Positions 1 through 8,200 of a stretch of 12,368 nt of DNA are shown piece after piece. The notes under the pieces are model-generated. The model was given only the letters and a program-made list of their open reading frames with translations, was not told the DNA's origin and ran no database searches. The position numbers and the translations under genes are program-made. Source of the stretch: Gammaproteobacteria bacterium (GTDB taxonomy: Bacteria; Pseudomonadota; Gammaproteobacteria; Pseudomonadales; Azotimanducaceae); assembly GCA_009840715.1 (NCBI GenBank), contig VXNE01000448.1:1-12368 (forward strand). The letters are read 5' to 3'. The first letter of the stretch is position 1, and each line of letters begins with the position of its first letter.

Positions 1-159
1 CACCATCCCAGACGACCAATCCCCGAGGGCCGCTCACCTGATCGGTTCACACTCTCCGGCCTGGCGGCCGCGCGTGCTGCAAGATGGAATTGCACCTTAG
101 CAAATCGCGCCTCGAAGTCAAACGGAACGGGCTGCCGGGCCGCTCCAGACGCGGCGGGA
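1..159. other. Left-edge non-coding stretch, no supported gene
   Basis: This lies downstream of the HTTM-DUF393 gene stop and runs to the window edge. I see no tRNA, no terminator with a T-run and no convincing gene. On the minus strand a GTG at 50-48 opens a frame that stays open to the edge (about 16 codons), with a GGAGAG only 2 bases before it, which is too close for a normal ribosome binding site. Another gene may begin near or beyond the edge, but this cannot be decided here. Confidence 0.5.
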
Positions 160-2007
160 TCAGTACGCCTCCACCATCGCGTCGACATCCCGGCGAAACG
201 CCGCGACCCGGTCCGGATCGACCGCGCCGCACTGCCAGCGGCCGACGCGTATGGCCGAATACGGCGTCGCGGCGGTCGCCGCGGTGCCGAGGTTGGGCCG
301 GGTGAACTCCCACAGGTCGAGGGCCGCCCAGCGGCCCGTCCGGCAGTGGTAGCGGAACACGCGCTCGATCTCGCCGCGCTGCAGCGAGCGGATGACGGTC
401 TTCCGCCACCGATAGCCGCCGTAACGGTCGGGACCGTCCCGCGGCCGGTCGAGCGACACGGGCATCCCGGAGAGTGCGTCGACGGTGCTCCCGTCGCGGC
501 GCAACGCAGGCATGACGTGCCAGAAGTCGTTGGTGTACGGGTACGGGGCGAACATGCTCCAGTACTGCTTCAGGTTGAACGCCGCCGCCAACGGTTCGAC
601 GACGGGCCGCAGGTCGAGCCGCTCGTGGAGCGGCGGATACGTTACCGCGTTCCAGGCCAGCACGATCAGGATCGCCGCCGAGACCACGAACCGCCCGACC
701 TCGCCGTGCCGCCCCCGCGCATCGCCGCGACCGAAGGCCATCGCGCCAGCCGAACCCAGGGCCCCGCGACGTCGGCCGATCACGCCGTACAGCCGTTCGC
801 CGGCCGCGGGCCCCGGCAGGAGACGTCCGATCCAGGGCCGCGGGGAACGCGCCACCAGGAAACGCACGGCCTCCCAGCCGCGACGATAGTCTTCCGCGGA
901 CGCGTTATCCGGCTGCGTGGACGCTTCCACGACCGACCATGCAAAGCTCTCGTCCAGGATGCGGGCGGCCACGGCGTCCGACTGCGCCTCGCGCAGGGTC
1001 GCATTCCGGATCCCCGTCCAGGCCAGCAGGAGGCGGCAGGCGAACGCGCAAAAGCGGCAGTCCCGGTCGAAGAACAGGACGAGCCCAGTGCCCCGCGTAC
1101 TCGCGCGCCCACGCCACCAGTCGGCCGCCGCGTCCACGATCCGGTGCGGCACGAGCGGTACGAGGGAAACCACGGAGATCAGCGGGAACAGACCCACTTC
1201 CAGGCTGAGCCAGATGCCAACTTCGAGCCCCGCCAGCAGGACCAGCGCGGCGAGGCGGCACCACAGGACCGGTACCAGCAGGAGCAGGGGCGCCAGGCAC
1301 TCCAGCCAGAACACAAACAGGGTCATCGGCCGCACCAGCCAGTCCCAGTGCCGCCAGAGGCGCGCGAACTCGGACGTGAACGCCTCGAGGTGCAGCGCCA
1401 TCGAGATGGCCGTGCCGTCGCTCCACCACTGCTCGCTGGTCTTGAGGATCCCGCTCATGAACCACACCAGCAGGACCTGCACGGCGAAGGCCCACGTGGC
1501 GGCCGACCGGTAGCGCGTCCCGGTGGACCCGCCGAACCACAGGCGGGTCATCGAGAAGCGTTGTCCGAGCGGCAGGAAGGCGGCGAAGAAGGTCATGACC
1601 ACCAGCACCTTGTCGCCGCCCTGCAGCAGCAGCGGGTTGCGCGCCGCGACCGAGGCGAGCAGGACGAACAGCGTGAAGGCGGCGAGACGCGAACGGATGC
1701 CCGCGAGCAGGGCGATGCTGGCGACGAGCCGCAGGGCCTCCAGGACGTACGGCAGCCAGGGGCCGTCGGAGAGCCAGTAGAGGGACCAGAGCCAGGCGTG
1801 GTCCCAGGACCGGGAGTCCGCCAACGACAGCAGTCCCCCCGCCGAGTGGAACGCATCCCAGTCGCCCATGCGGACGGCCTGGTCGAACAGGATCGTCAGC
1901 GCCCGCAGGATCCGGAAGAGACCGACGGCCCGGAGGTCGAAGGTGAACGGCGAGCGTTCGAGCGAATAGAAGGATGCGGGGGTGGAAGTCTGGGTCGTCA
2001 CGGTCAC
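160..2007 (-). CDS. HTTM domain membrane protein fused to a DUF393 (DCC thiol-oxidoreductase-like) domain
   Basis: A 615-residue multi-pass membrane protein. Residues about 25-290 form an HTTM (horizontally transferred transmembrane, vitamin K gamma-carboxylase-like) domain, with several hydrophobic helices, a QGGDKVL motif at 129-135 and SGILKTSEQWWSDGTA at about 185-200. Residues about 308-415 look like a complete DUF393/DCC domain. It begins VLFFDRDCRFC, with the cysteine pair C317/C320, and ends in the family's Trp/Leu/Tyr-rich pattern (VRFLVARSPRPWIGRLL, then ERLYGVIGRRR). A further membrane segment (about 438-456) precedes a soluble C-terminal part containing YWSMFAPYP (482-490), the WxMFAP signature seen after HTTM domains. 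DUF393 proteins are proposed thiol-disulfide oxidoreductases, and the substrate is unknown here. The start is a GTG 28 bases after the tilS stop with no clear Shine-Dalgarno; a GTG at codon 3 is an alternative. It is probably cotranscribed with tilS and amtB. Domain identity is fairly sure; function is unknown. Confidence 0.88.
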   Translation of the reverse strand: MTVTTQTSTPASFYSLERSPFTFDLRAVGLFRILRALTILFDQAVRMGDWDAFHSAGGLLSLADSRSWDHAWLWSLYWLSDGPWLPYVLEALRLVASIALLAGIRSRLAAFTLFVLLASVAARNPLLLQGGDKVLVVMTFFAAFLPLGQRFSMTRLWFGGSTGTRYRSAATWAFAVQVLLVWFMSGILKTSEQWWSDGTAISMALHLEAFTSEFARLWRHWDWLVRPMTLFVFWLECLAPLLLLVPVLWCRLAALVLLAGLEVGIWLSLEVGLFPLISVVSLVPLVPHRIVDAAADWWRGRASTRGTGLVLFFDRDCRFCAFACRLLLAWTGIRNATLREAQSDAVAARILDESFAWSVVEASTQPDNASAEDYRRGWEAVRFLVARSPRPWIGRLLPGPAAGERLYGVIGRRRGALGSAGAMAFGRGDARGRHGEVGRFVVSAAILIVLAWNAVTYPPLHERLDLRPVVEPLAAAFNLKQYWSMFAPYPYTNDFWHVMPALRRDGSTVDALSGMPVSLDRPRDGPDRYGGYRWRKTVIRSLQRGEIERVFRYHCRTGRWAALDLWEFTRPNLGTAATAATPYSAIRVGRWQCGAVDPDRVAAFRRDVDAMVEAY

Positions 2008-2035
2008 GGACCGGGTAACCGGCAGGGCGCGGTGC

Positions 2036-3241
2036 TCAGTTCGGTTCCCAGTCGGGCCACCAGCCTTCGGCCGCCGCCTGATCTTCGGCCACGGCGAGCC
2101 CCGGCACCGCGACGATGCCGGACGGTCCGTGGAGCAGCGGCCAACGGGACCGCTGCCACGGCGGGACCCCGGCTTCCTGGAACAGTGCCTTGAGCGACTT
2201 GGTCAGGCCCCTTCCCGCCGGCCTGACACGCTCCCCGCCGCGCCGGTAGACGACCGCGCAACGGGCCCCTTCGGACAGGCCGCGGGCCGCCCGCCGCCAC
2301 ACGATGCGCCCGTGCGGCAGCGCGACGGTCTCGCCGGCGCGCCCGCACACTCGCGCGCCGGCCCGTGCAGCGACGACCTCGCGCCCGACCAGGTACAGGC
2401 GTCCGTCGTGCCGTCGCACCGTGCGTCCGTCCGGCAGCGTCACGACCGGGGTCGCGCCGGGACGCGCCGCGGCCTGCCGCAGCACCTCGTCCAGGCACCG
2501 ATCCGACGCGGCGGCGCCGAGCCACCGTCGCAGCGTCGCCCGGTCGAGCCCAGCCACGCGAATCGGTTCCCCGCCGGGCGCGACCGCCCACGCGCCGGCC
2601 GAAGCCGCCAGGGCCTGACCCGCACCCGGGTAGCGAGCCTCGAGACGCGGCAGGATCTCGTGGCGGAGGAAATTGCGGTCGTAGGTCGTGTCCGCGTTCG
2701 ACGCGTCCTCCACCCACTCGAGTCCGTGCTCCCTCGCGTACGCGCGGAGGGTCTCCTTGCGCACGCCGAGCAGCGGCCGGAGCAGACCGCCGCGCCCCAG
2801 GGGACGTTCCCGCGGCATGCCGACCGGCGCGCGTCCCGTCGCCAGTTGCCAGAGGACGGTCTCGGCCTGGTCGTCGGCGTGATGGGCGAGCAGAAGCAAT
2901 TCGTCCTGGCCCAGGACCCGCGCCCAGGCCCGGTAGCGAACCCGCCGCGCCCCCGCCTCGACGTTGCCGGGCGGGACCGGCGCGGCGATCGCCTCGAACG
3001 CCACGCCGAGCCGTGCGGCCACGGTGCGGCAGTGCCCTTCCCAATGGTCCGCCTCGGGCTGCAGCCCGTGATTGACGTGCAGGGCGCGCACGGTGGTCCT
3101 GGCCGCGTGGGTCGCCACCGCGTGCAGCAACGCGGTCGAATCGAGCCCGCCACTCCAGGCGACGGCCACGGCCCTCGCCGACGGGACGGCCGCGACGGCC
3201 TCCCGGAGCTCGCACGACGGTCCTGGCCGCTCCTCACTCAC
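2036..3241 (-). CDS. tilS: tRNA(Ile)-lysidine synthetase
   Basis: TilS attaches lysine to C34 of the CAU-anticodon tRNA-Ile using ATP, so that the tRNA reads AUA codons; it acts in the cytoplasm and is normally essential. The 401-residue product shows the N-type ATP pyrophosphatase P-loop SGGLDS at 30-35, the EAGARRVRYRAW block (95-106), AHHADDQAET (119-128) and the family motif EDASNADTTYDRNFLRHEILPRL (178-200). The C-terminal TilS domain is recognisable at 348-385 (KSLKALFQEAGVPPW, then IVAVPGLAV). It is somewhat shorter than the 432-residue E. coli enzyme, mostly in the middle. I chose the GTG at 3241 because it overlaps the amtB stop as GTGA, a typical coupled start, and puts the P-loop near residue 30. 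The frame stays open upstream inside amtB, but that part is not TilS-like. No clear Shine-Dalgarno is seen, so translation probably depends on amtB. Confidence 0.96.
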   Translation of the reverse strand: MSEERPGPSCELREAVAAVPSARAVAVAWSGGLDSTALLHAVATHAARTTVRALHVNHGLQPEADHWEGHCRTVAARLGVAFEAIAAPVPPGNVEAGARRVRYRAWARVLGQDELLLLAHHADDQAETVLWQLATGRAPVGMPRERPLGRGGLLRPLLGVRKETLRAYAREHGLEWVEDASNADTTYDRNFLRHEILPRLEARYPGAGQALAASAGAWAVAPGGEPIRVAGLDRATLRRWLGAAASDRCLDEVLRQAAARPGATPVVTLPDGRTVRRHDGRLYLVGREVVAARAGARVCGRAGETVALPHGRIVWRRAARGLSEGARCAVVYRRGGERVRPAGRGLTKSLKALFQEAGVPPWQRSRWPLLHGPSGIVAVPGLAVAEDQAAAEGWWPDWEPN

Positions 3242-4482
3242 GCCGGCGTGAAGTCCGGATAGGCTTCGAGCCCCGTTTCCGAGAGGTCCAACCCCACTTC
3301 CTCGTCCTCTTCCGAGACACGGATCCCCATGATCGCATTGAGCGCACCCCAGACGGCGAGGCTCGCCAGGAACACCCAGCCGAAGATGCCGACCACCCCG
3401 AGCAACTGGCCGGCCAGGGTCGCCTCCGCCTTGCTGAACACGACCGCGATGATGCCCCAGATGCCGCACACGCCATGCACGCTGATGGCCCCCACCGGGT
3501 CGTCGATGCGCAGGATGTCGAGCGCCACGATGGACACCACCACCAGCAGTCCGCCGATCATGCCCACCATCATGCACCACGGGGCGGAACCCGCGAGGGG
3601 CTCCGCGGTGATGGACACGAGCCCCGCCAGCGCGCCGTTCAGCGCCATCGTGAGGTCCGCCTTGCCGAACCACAGGCGCGCGAGCACCAGGGCGGCCACC
3701 AACCCGCCGCTAGCGGCCAGGTTCGTGTTGACGAATACCCGCGCGACCGCGTTCGCCTCGTCGATATTGGAGAGCCTGAGTTCGGAGCCCCCGTTGAAAC
3801 CGAACCAGCCGAACCAGAGCACGAACATGCCGAGCGTCGCGAGGGGCATGTTGCACCCTGGAATCGCGTTGATGCGCCCGTCCGCCTCGTACTTCCCCGC
3901 GCGGGGTCCGACGATCAGCACCCCGGCCAGCGCCGCCGCGCCGCCGCACAGGTGCACCACTCCGGCGCCGGCGAAGTCCGAGTAGCCCGCCTCGGAGAGC
4001 CAGCCGCCGCCCCACGTCCACATCCCCGAGACCGGGTAGATGACCGCGGTCATGACGACCGCGAAGCCGAGGAAGGCCCACAGCCGCATGCGTTCTGCGA
4101 CCGCGCCCGAGACGATGGACATCGCCGTCGCGACGAAGACCACCTGGAAGAAGTAGTCCGACCGGTTGGAGTAGTAGATCTCCCCCCCGCTCGCCAGCAC
4201 TTCCTCGGCCGTGTGCTCCGCCTGCAGGAGGAAGCCCAGGCTCGGCAGCACGCTGCCGGGTTCCGTGTCGAGGTACATCAACTGGTAGCCCAGCAACATG
4301 TACATGATGCAGGCGATCGCGTAGAGCGAGACGTTCTTGGTCAGGATCTCCGCCGTGTTCTTGGCGCGCACCATGCCCGACTCGAGCATGGAAAAGCCGC
4401 AGGCCATGAACATCACGAGGACGCCCATTACCAGGAAATAGAAGGTGTCGATGGCATAGTTGGTCTGAATCAGGTCCTGCAC
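3238..4482 (-). CDS. amtB: Ammonium transporter, Amt/MEP/Rh family
   Basis: Inner-membrane ammonium channel/transporter of 414 residues, with about 11 hydrophobic segments and the N-terminus directly entering the first helix; no long cleavable signal is evident. Family hallmarks are present: FFQ at 111-113 (outer Phe gate), WTWGGGWL (155-162) containing the recruitment-site Trp, DFAGAGVVH (169-177) with the structural Asp and first pore His H177, GWFGFNGGS (225-233) with the second gate Phe F229, and SVHGVCGIWG (334-343) with the second pore His H336. The cytosolic tail carries the usual RVSEEDEEVGLDLSETGLEAY pattern (388-408) that contacts PII proteins in this family. The start is a GTG with GAGGGA about 8 bases upstream. 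No glnK/PII gene lies next to it, unlike the common glnK-amtB pair. The stop overlaps the tilS start by 4 bases. Nitrogen regulation is likely by analogy, but I found no correctly spaced sigma-54 promoter. Confidence 0.96.
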   Translation of the reverse strand: MQDLIQTNYAIDTFYFLVMGVLVMFMACGFSMLESGMVRAKNTAEILTKNVSLYAIACIMYMLLGYQLMYLDTEPGSVLPSLGFLLQAEHTAEEVLASGGEIYYSNRSDYFFQVVFVATAMSIVSGAVAERMRLWAFLGFAVVMTAVIYPVSGMWTWGGGWLSEAGYSDFAGAGVVHLCGGAAALAGVLIVGPRAGKYEADGRINAIPGCNMPLATLGMFVLWFGWFGFNGGSELRLSNIDEANAVARVFVNTNLAASGGLVAALVLARLWFGKADLTMALNGALAGLVSITAEPLAGSAPWCMMVGMIGGLLVVVSIVALDILRIDDPVGAISVHGVCGIWGIIAVVFSKAEATLAGQLLGVVGIFGWVFLASLAVWGALNAIMGIRVSEEDEEVGLDLSETGLEAYPDFTPA

Positions 4483-4706
4483 GTGCTTTCCCTCGAGCCT
4501 GCGGCGCCGTCCTCACGACGCCAGTCCGGTTGAGCCGGTTCTCATGCGAACGACTCCCCGGCCGGCGCGGCGAGGCCTGCTCGCTCCACGCATCGACTCT
4601 GTTCGCGGCCTATCACTGTGGGCCGCCGCACTCGGGAACCCTGCGGACCGAGAACGGACCGAGGATCGGGGGCAGGAGACGCAAACGACTGCCTGGGGTT
4701 CGCCTC

Positions 4707-4727
4707 CGGAGCCTCCCCGTGGCTCCG
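4707..4727. other. Stem-loop in the amtB upstream region
   Basis: A perfect 7-base inverted repeat, CGGAGCC (4707-4713) and GGCTCCG (4721-4727), separated by a 7-base loop. It lies about 90 bases after the stop of the small exported-protein gene and about 225 bases before amtB. No T-run follows on either strand, so it is not a standard intrinsic terminator. It could be part of a leader, an attenuator or a chance structure in GC-rich DNA. Confidence 0.35.
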
Positions 4728-4761
4728 AGTGGCAGCAATGCCATCGCCTATTGTGACCGAA

Positions 4762-4790
4762 TGCGCTTCGAAGTGCGCACTCACGGTGAG
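4762..4790. other. Paired dyad symmetries downstream of the small exported-protein gene
   Basis: Two adjacent dyads are visible. One is an imperfect palindrome centred on TTCGAA (4767-4772) with GCGC-type flanks. The other is CTCAC-G-GTGAG (4780-4790), a perfect 5-base inverted repeat around one base. They begin about 25 bases past the stop at 4815 on the minus strand. They could be transcript 3'-end structure or operator sites for amtB. There is no T-run and no experimental support, so this is a descriptive call. Confidence 0.25.
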
Positions 4791-4814
4791 ACTAGTGGCA
4801 GCGACGCGGTTTCG

Positions 4815-5111
4815 CTATCGGGATCGTCGGCGCTTACGCACGGGCGCCCGCTCCGGCCCCGGTTCCGCCTTCGGGTCCTCCAGGCGCTTGAGGCGCGCCC
4901 GCGCCGCATGGGCGTAAGGACTGTCCGGAAACGCTTCGACGAACGCGGTGAGCAGCTCCCGATCGTCCGTGTCGCGGATCTCGAGCCACATGGCGACGGC
5001 GGGGTCAGGAGACGTCACCGGCTCCTCGGTCGCCTCCTGCCCGGACGCCGCGAGCGCCAACAGGCCGACGACGGTCCCCCGAACCAGGCTCCGCACGGCG
5101 CACCACCGCAT
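4815..5111 (-). CDS. Small predicted exported protein
   Basis: A 98-residue protein. Residues 1-12 are basic (MRWCAVRSLVRG), 13-22 form a hydrophobic core (TVVGLLALAA), and a signal-peptidase site is plausible after ASG at about residue 24, so export to the periplasm is inferred. No lipobox Cys is present. Residues 42-77 read W-EIRDTDDRELLTAFVEAFPDSPYAHAARARLKRLE. This resembles the short helical 'W..I..T.D...L..F...FP.S.YA..AR.RL..L' unit found near caspase-like, TPR and SEL1 proteins in proteobacteria. The tail (78-98) is Pro-rich, then strongly basic (RKRRRSR). The ATG at 5111 is preferred over in-frame starts further upstream because GGAAGGGA lies 7 bases before it and the signal peptide then begins at residue 1. 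It sits between dnaE and amtB on the same strand. Function is unknown. Confidence 0.68.
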   Translation of the reverse strand: MRWCAVRSLVRGTVVGLLALAASGQEATEEPVTSPDPAVAMWLEIRDTDDRELLTAFVEAFPDSPYAHAARARLKRLEDPKAEPGPERAPVRKRRRSR

Positions 5112-5274
5112 GCGGGCATCCCTTCCACGCCACCGCGCATGACGCGCGCGCGCACCTGTCGTCATCGCCGTCTCCCCAAGGGCCGTGACTCGCCAGGCGC
5201 CCACGTACTTCCGCCGCGGGAGTCGGGGCGCAGCTTAAACGGGGCAGACCGCGTACGGAAGCCCGCTTGGGGGG

Positions 5275-8200
5275 CTACCCGGGATAGACGAGCCGCACGC
5301 TCTCCGCGCCGAAGGCGCCCCGCAGTCCAAGCAGGAGATCATCGCTCGGCATGACGCGCCAGCGTTCGCCGAGGCGCACGCGCCCCGTCGCGCTCCCGCA
5401 GCGACAGGCCACGGCAACGGGACAGCCCGCGCCGTTCGCCGCCACCCCGCGGTGCGATTCGAGCACAGTCTGCAGTCGGCCCCCGAAGTCGCCGCCGAAG
5501 CCGTCGTCCGCCAGGGTGATCTCGAGCCGGCTTGCGAACCGCACCCGCGCCTCGGCGATCGTGTGGACCGCGTCGACGCGCAGCCTCCTGCCCCGGAAGT
5601 CGTCGTCCTGGACGATGCCCTCGACCACCACGAGCGTGTCCTTGAGCAGCTTCGCCCGGTTCGCGAGAAAGGTCTCCCCGAACACGCTGGCCTCGATGCG
5701 CCCGCTCCGGTCGTCGAGTTCCGCGAAGGCCATGCCGCCTCCGTTCGCGGCCGCGTGCGTGCGTTGGGAGACCACCAGTCCCGCAACGACCTGCCGCCCG
5801 CCGCCGATCTCGAGATCGGCGATCCGCCGCGGAGAGAACTCCCGCAACTCGCCGATGTAGTCGTCGATGGGGTGCCCCGTGAGATAGAGACCGAGCGTCT
5901 CCTTCTCCCCGACGAGACGGTCCCGCCGGCTCCAGGGCGGCACCTCCGCCCCGCCCCGGCGTCCGGTCTGACTCGCCACGCCCCCGAACATGTCGTGCAC
6001 GCCGAGCTCCGCGTCCCGTGCCGCCTGCTCCGCACCGCGCAGCGCCGCCGGCGCCTCCGCCGTCAGCCGCGCGCGCACGGCGTCCAGCGCCTCGCCGGGC
6101 TCGGCGAAACAATCCATGGCGCCGGCGCGGATGAGGGCCTCGACGACCCGCTTGCCGGCCCGCCTCCCATCGATCCGGGCGCAGAAGTCCCGCAGGTCGC
6201 GGAACGGTCCGCGCGCCGCACGTTCCTCGACAAGGGCCTCCACGGACCCCTCGCCCACCTCCCGGATGGCCCCGAGGCCGTAGAGGATGCCGTCCGCGTC
6301 GTCATCGCCCCCCGCGGCCGCGGAGAACCGGTACGCGCTGCGGTTCACGTCCGGCGGAAGCAGGTTCAGCCCCATGCTCCGCACCTCGTCCACGAGCGTC
6401 ACCACCTTTTCGACATTGCGCATGTCCGCGGACAGGACGGCGGCCATGAACTCGGCCGGGTAGTGCGTCTTGAGCCACGCCGTCTGGAAGCTCACGATGC
6501 CGTACGTCGTCGCGTGTCCCTTGACGAAGGCGTAGCCGGCGAACTTCTCCATCTGGTCGAAGATGCCGCTCGCGAGATCCGGGTCGACGCCGCGCTCCTG
6601 CGCCCCGTCCATGAACTGGGACCGCACCCGCGCCATCTCGTCGGGTTTCTTCTTGCCCATCGCGCGCCGCAGCAGGTCCGCCTGGCCGAGGGTGAAGCCG
6701 GCCAGCAACTGCGCCGCGCTCATCACCTGCTCCTGGTAGAGCATGACGCCATACGTCCCTTTCAGCGCGGGTTCCAGGAGGGGATGCGGGTACTCCACCC
6801 GCGCCCGGCCATGCTTGCGCCGGATGTAGTCGTCCATGGCCCCCGACTGCATTGGACCCGGGCGGTACAGCGCGACCAGCGCGATGATGTCGTTGATATT
6901 GTCGGGCTGGAGATTCCTGATGAGTTCCTTCATGCCCGAACTCTCGAGCTGGAACACGGCCGTGGTCGCGGCGCTCCGCAGCAGTTCGAACGTCGGCTCG
7001 TCGTCGAAGGGGATGGCGTCGATGTCGACTGGCGCCTCGCCGGCGCGCACGCGCCGCTCGTTCACGGCACGGACGGCCCAGTCGATGATCGTGAGGGTCT
7101 TGAGACCCAGGAAGTCGAACTTGACCAACCCGACGCGTTCGACATCGTCCTTGTCGAACTGCGACACGGCGCCGCCGCTCGAGTCGTCGGCGTACAGCGG
7201 CACGAATTCAGTCAGGGCGGACGGCGCGATCACCACGCCGCCGGCGTGGCGGCCCACGTTGCGCACGATCCCCTCGAGCCGGTACGCCATGTCGACGATC
7301 TCGGCGGCGTCCTCGTTCTCGTCGATGAACTGCGCGAGATCGGGTTCGCGGGCCACGGCCGCGGTGAGGGTCATGCCCACCTCGAACGGGATCATCTTGG
7401 CGAGCCGGTCGCCGAGGCCATAAGGCTTGCCCTGCACGCGCGTCACGTCGCGAACCACGGCGCGCGCCGCCATGGTTCCGAACGTCACGATCTGGCTCAC
7501 CGCCTCGCGGCCGTATCGATCCGCCACGTGGTTGATGACCGAGTCGCGTCCCTCCATGCAGAAATCGATGTCGAAGTCCGGCATCGACACCCGCTCCGGA
7601 TTCAGGAATCGCTCGAAGATCAGGTCGTAAGCAATTGGATCCACGTTTGTGATGCCCAACGCCCACGCGACGAGGGAGCCCGACCCGGAGCCACGTCCAG
7701 GACCCACGGGGACGCCGTGTTCCCTGGCCCAGGTCACGAACTCGGCGACGATCAGGTAGTACCCGGAGAAGCCCATCTGGCGGATGACCCCGAGTTCGTA
7801 GTCGAGCCGCGCCCGGTAGACGTCGTCCTCGAGCCCACGCATCCTGGTCGCGAGTCCGCGGGCGGCGGACCGGTCCAGGTGCTCCTCCAGGGAGACGCCG
7901 TCGGGAACCGGGAAGTCCGGCAGGTGATACGTGCCGAGTTCGAGGTCGAAGTTGCACCGCGTGGCAATCTCGACGGAGTTCTTGAGCGCCTCCGGCAGGT
8001 CCGCGAACAGTTCCGTCATGTCGGCGGCGGGCCGCAGGTACTGCCGCCCGCTGTAGCGGCGCGGCCGCCTCGGGTCTTCGAGCGTGCGTCCTTCCTGGAT
8101 GCAGACTCGGGTCTCGTGCGCCTCGAAGTCGTCCGCATCGAGGAAGCAGACGTCGTTGGTGGCCACCACGGGGAACCCCTCGCGTGTCGCGAGTTCCACG

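Larger units (their letters stand above)
4483..4814. other. Non-coding gap upstream of amtB
   Basis: About 330 bases between the small exported-protein gene and amtB, both on the minus strand, hold no coding region I can support. The gap contains several dyads, listed separately, and must carry any amtB promoter unless amtB is read through from upstream. I could not assign a convincing sigma-70 or sigma-54 promoter. Short frames on either strand lack recognisable motifs and ribosome binding sites. No tRNA, tmRNA or SRP RNA signature was recognised. Confidence 0.5.

Noticed and set aside
346..2193. A 615-codon plus-strand frame opposite the HTTM gene
   Set aside because: The product is Arg/Pro/Gln-rich without motifs and mirrors the real minus-strand gene with its membrane helices and DUF393 motif; a GC-driven shadow.
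3242..3673. N-terminal extension of tilS into amtB
   Set aside because: The tilS frame stays open for 144 codons inside amtB, but that part has no TilS similarity, and the GTGA overlap gives a normal start.
4685..4699. Possible sigma-54 promoter for amtB (minus-strand AGGCAG...TTTGC)
   Set aside because: The distance between the GG and GC elements is one base short of the strict -24/-12 spacing, and the match is otherwise partial.
5112..5204. Longer start for the small exported protein
   Set aside because: Upstream in-frame starts would bury the signal peptide behind about 31 residues and lack a good Shine-Dalgarno; the ATG at 5111 has GGAAGGGA at 7 bases.
5260..5276. Hairpin at the end of dnaE as an intrinsic terminator
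   Set aside because: AGCCC/GGGCT pairs with a 7-base loop but includes the dnaE stop codon and has no T-run on the minus strand, so it cannot be called a terminator.
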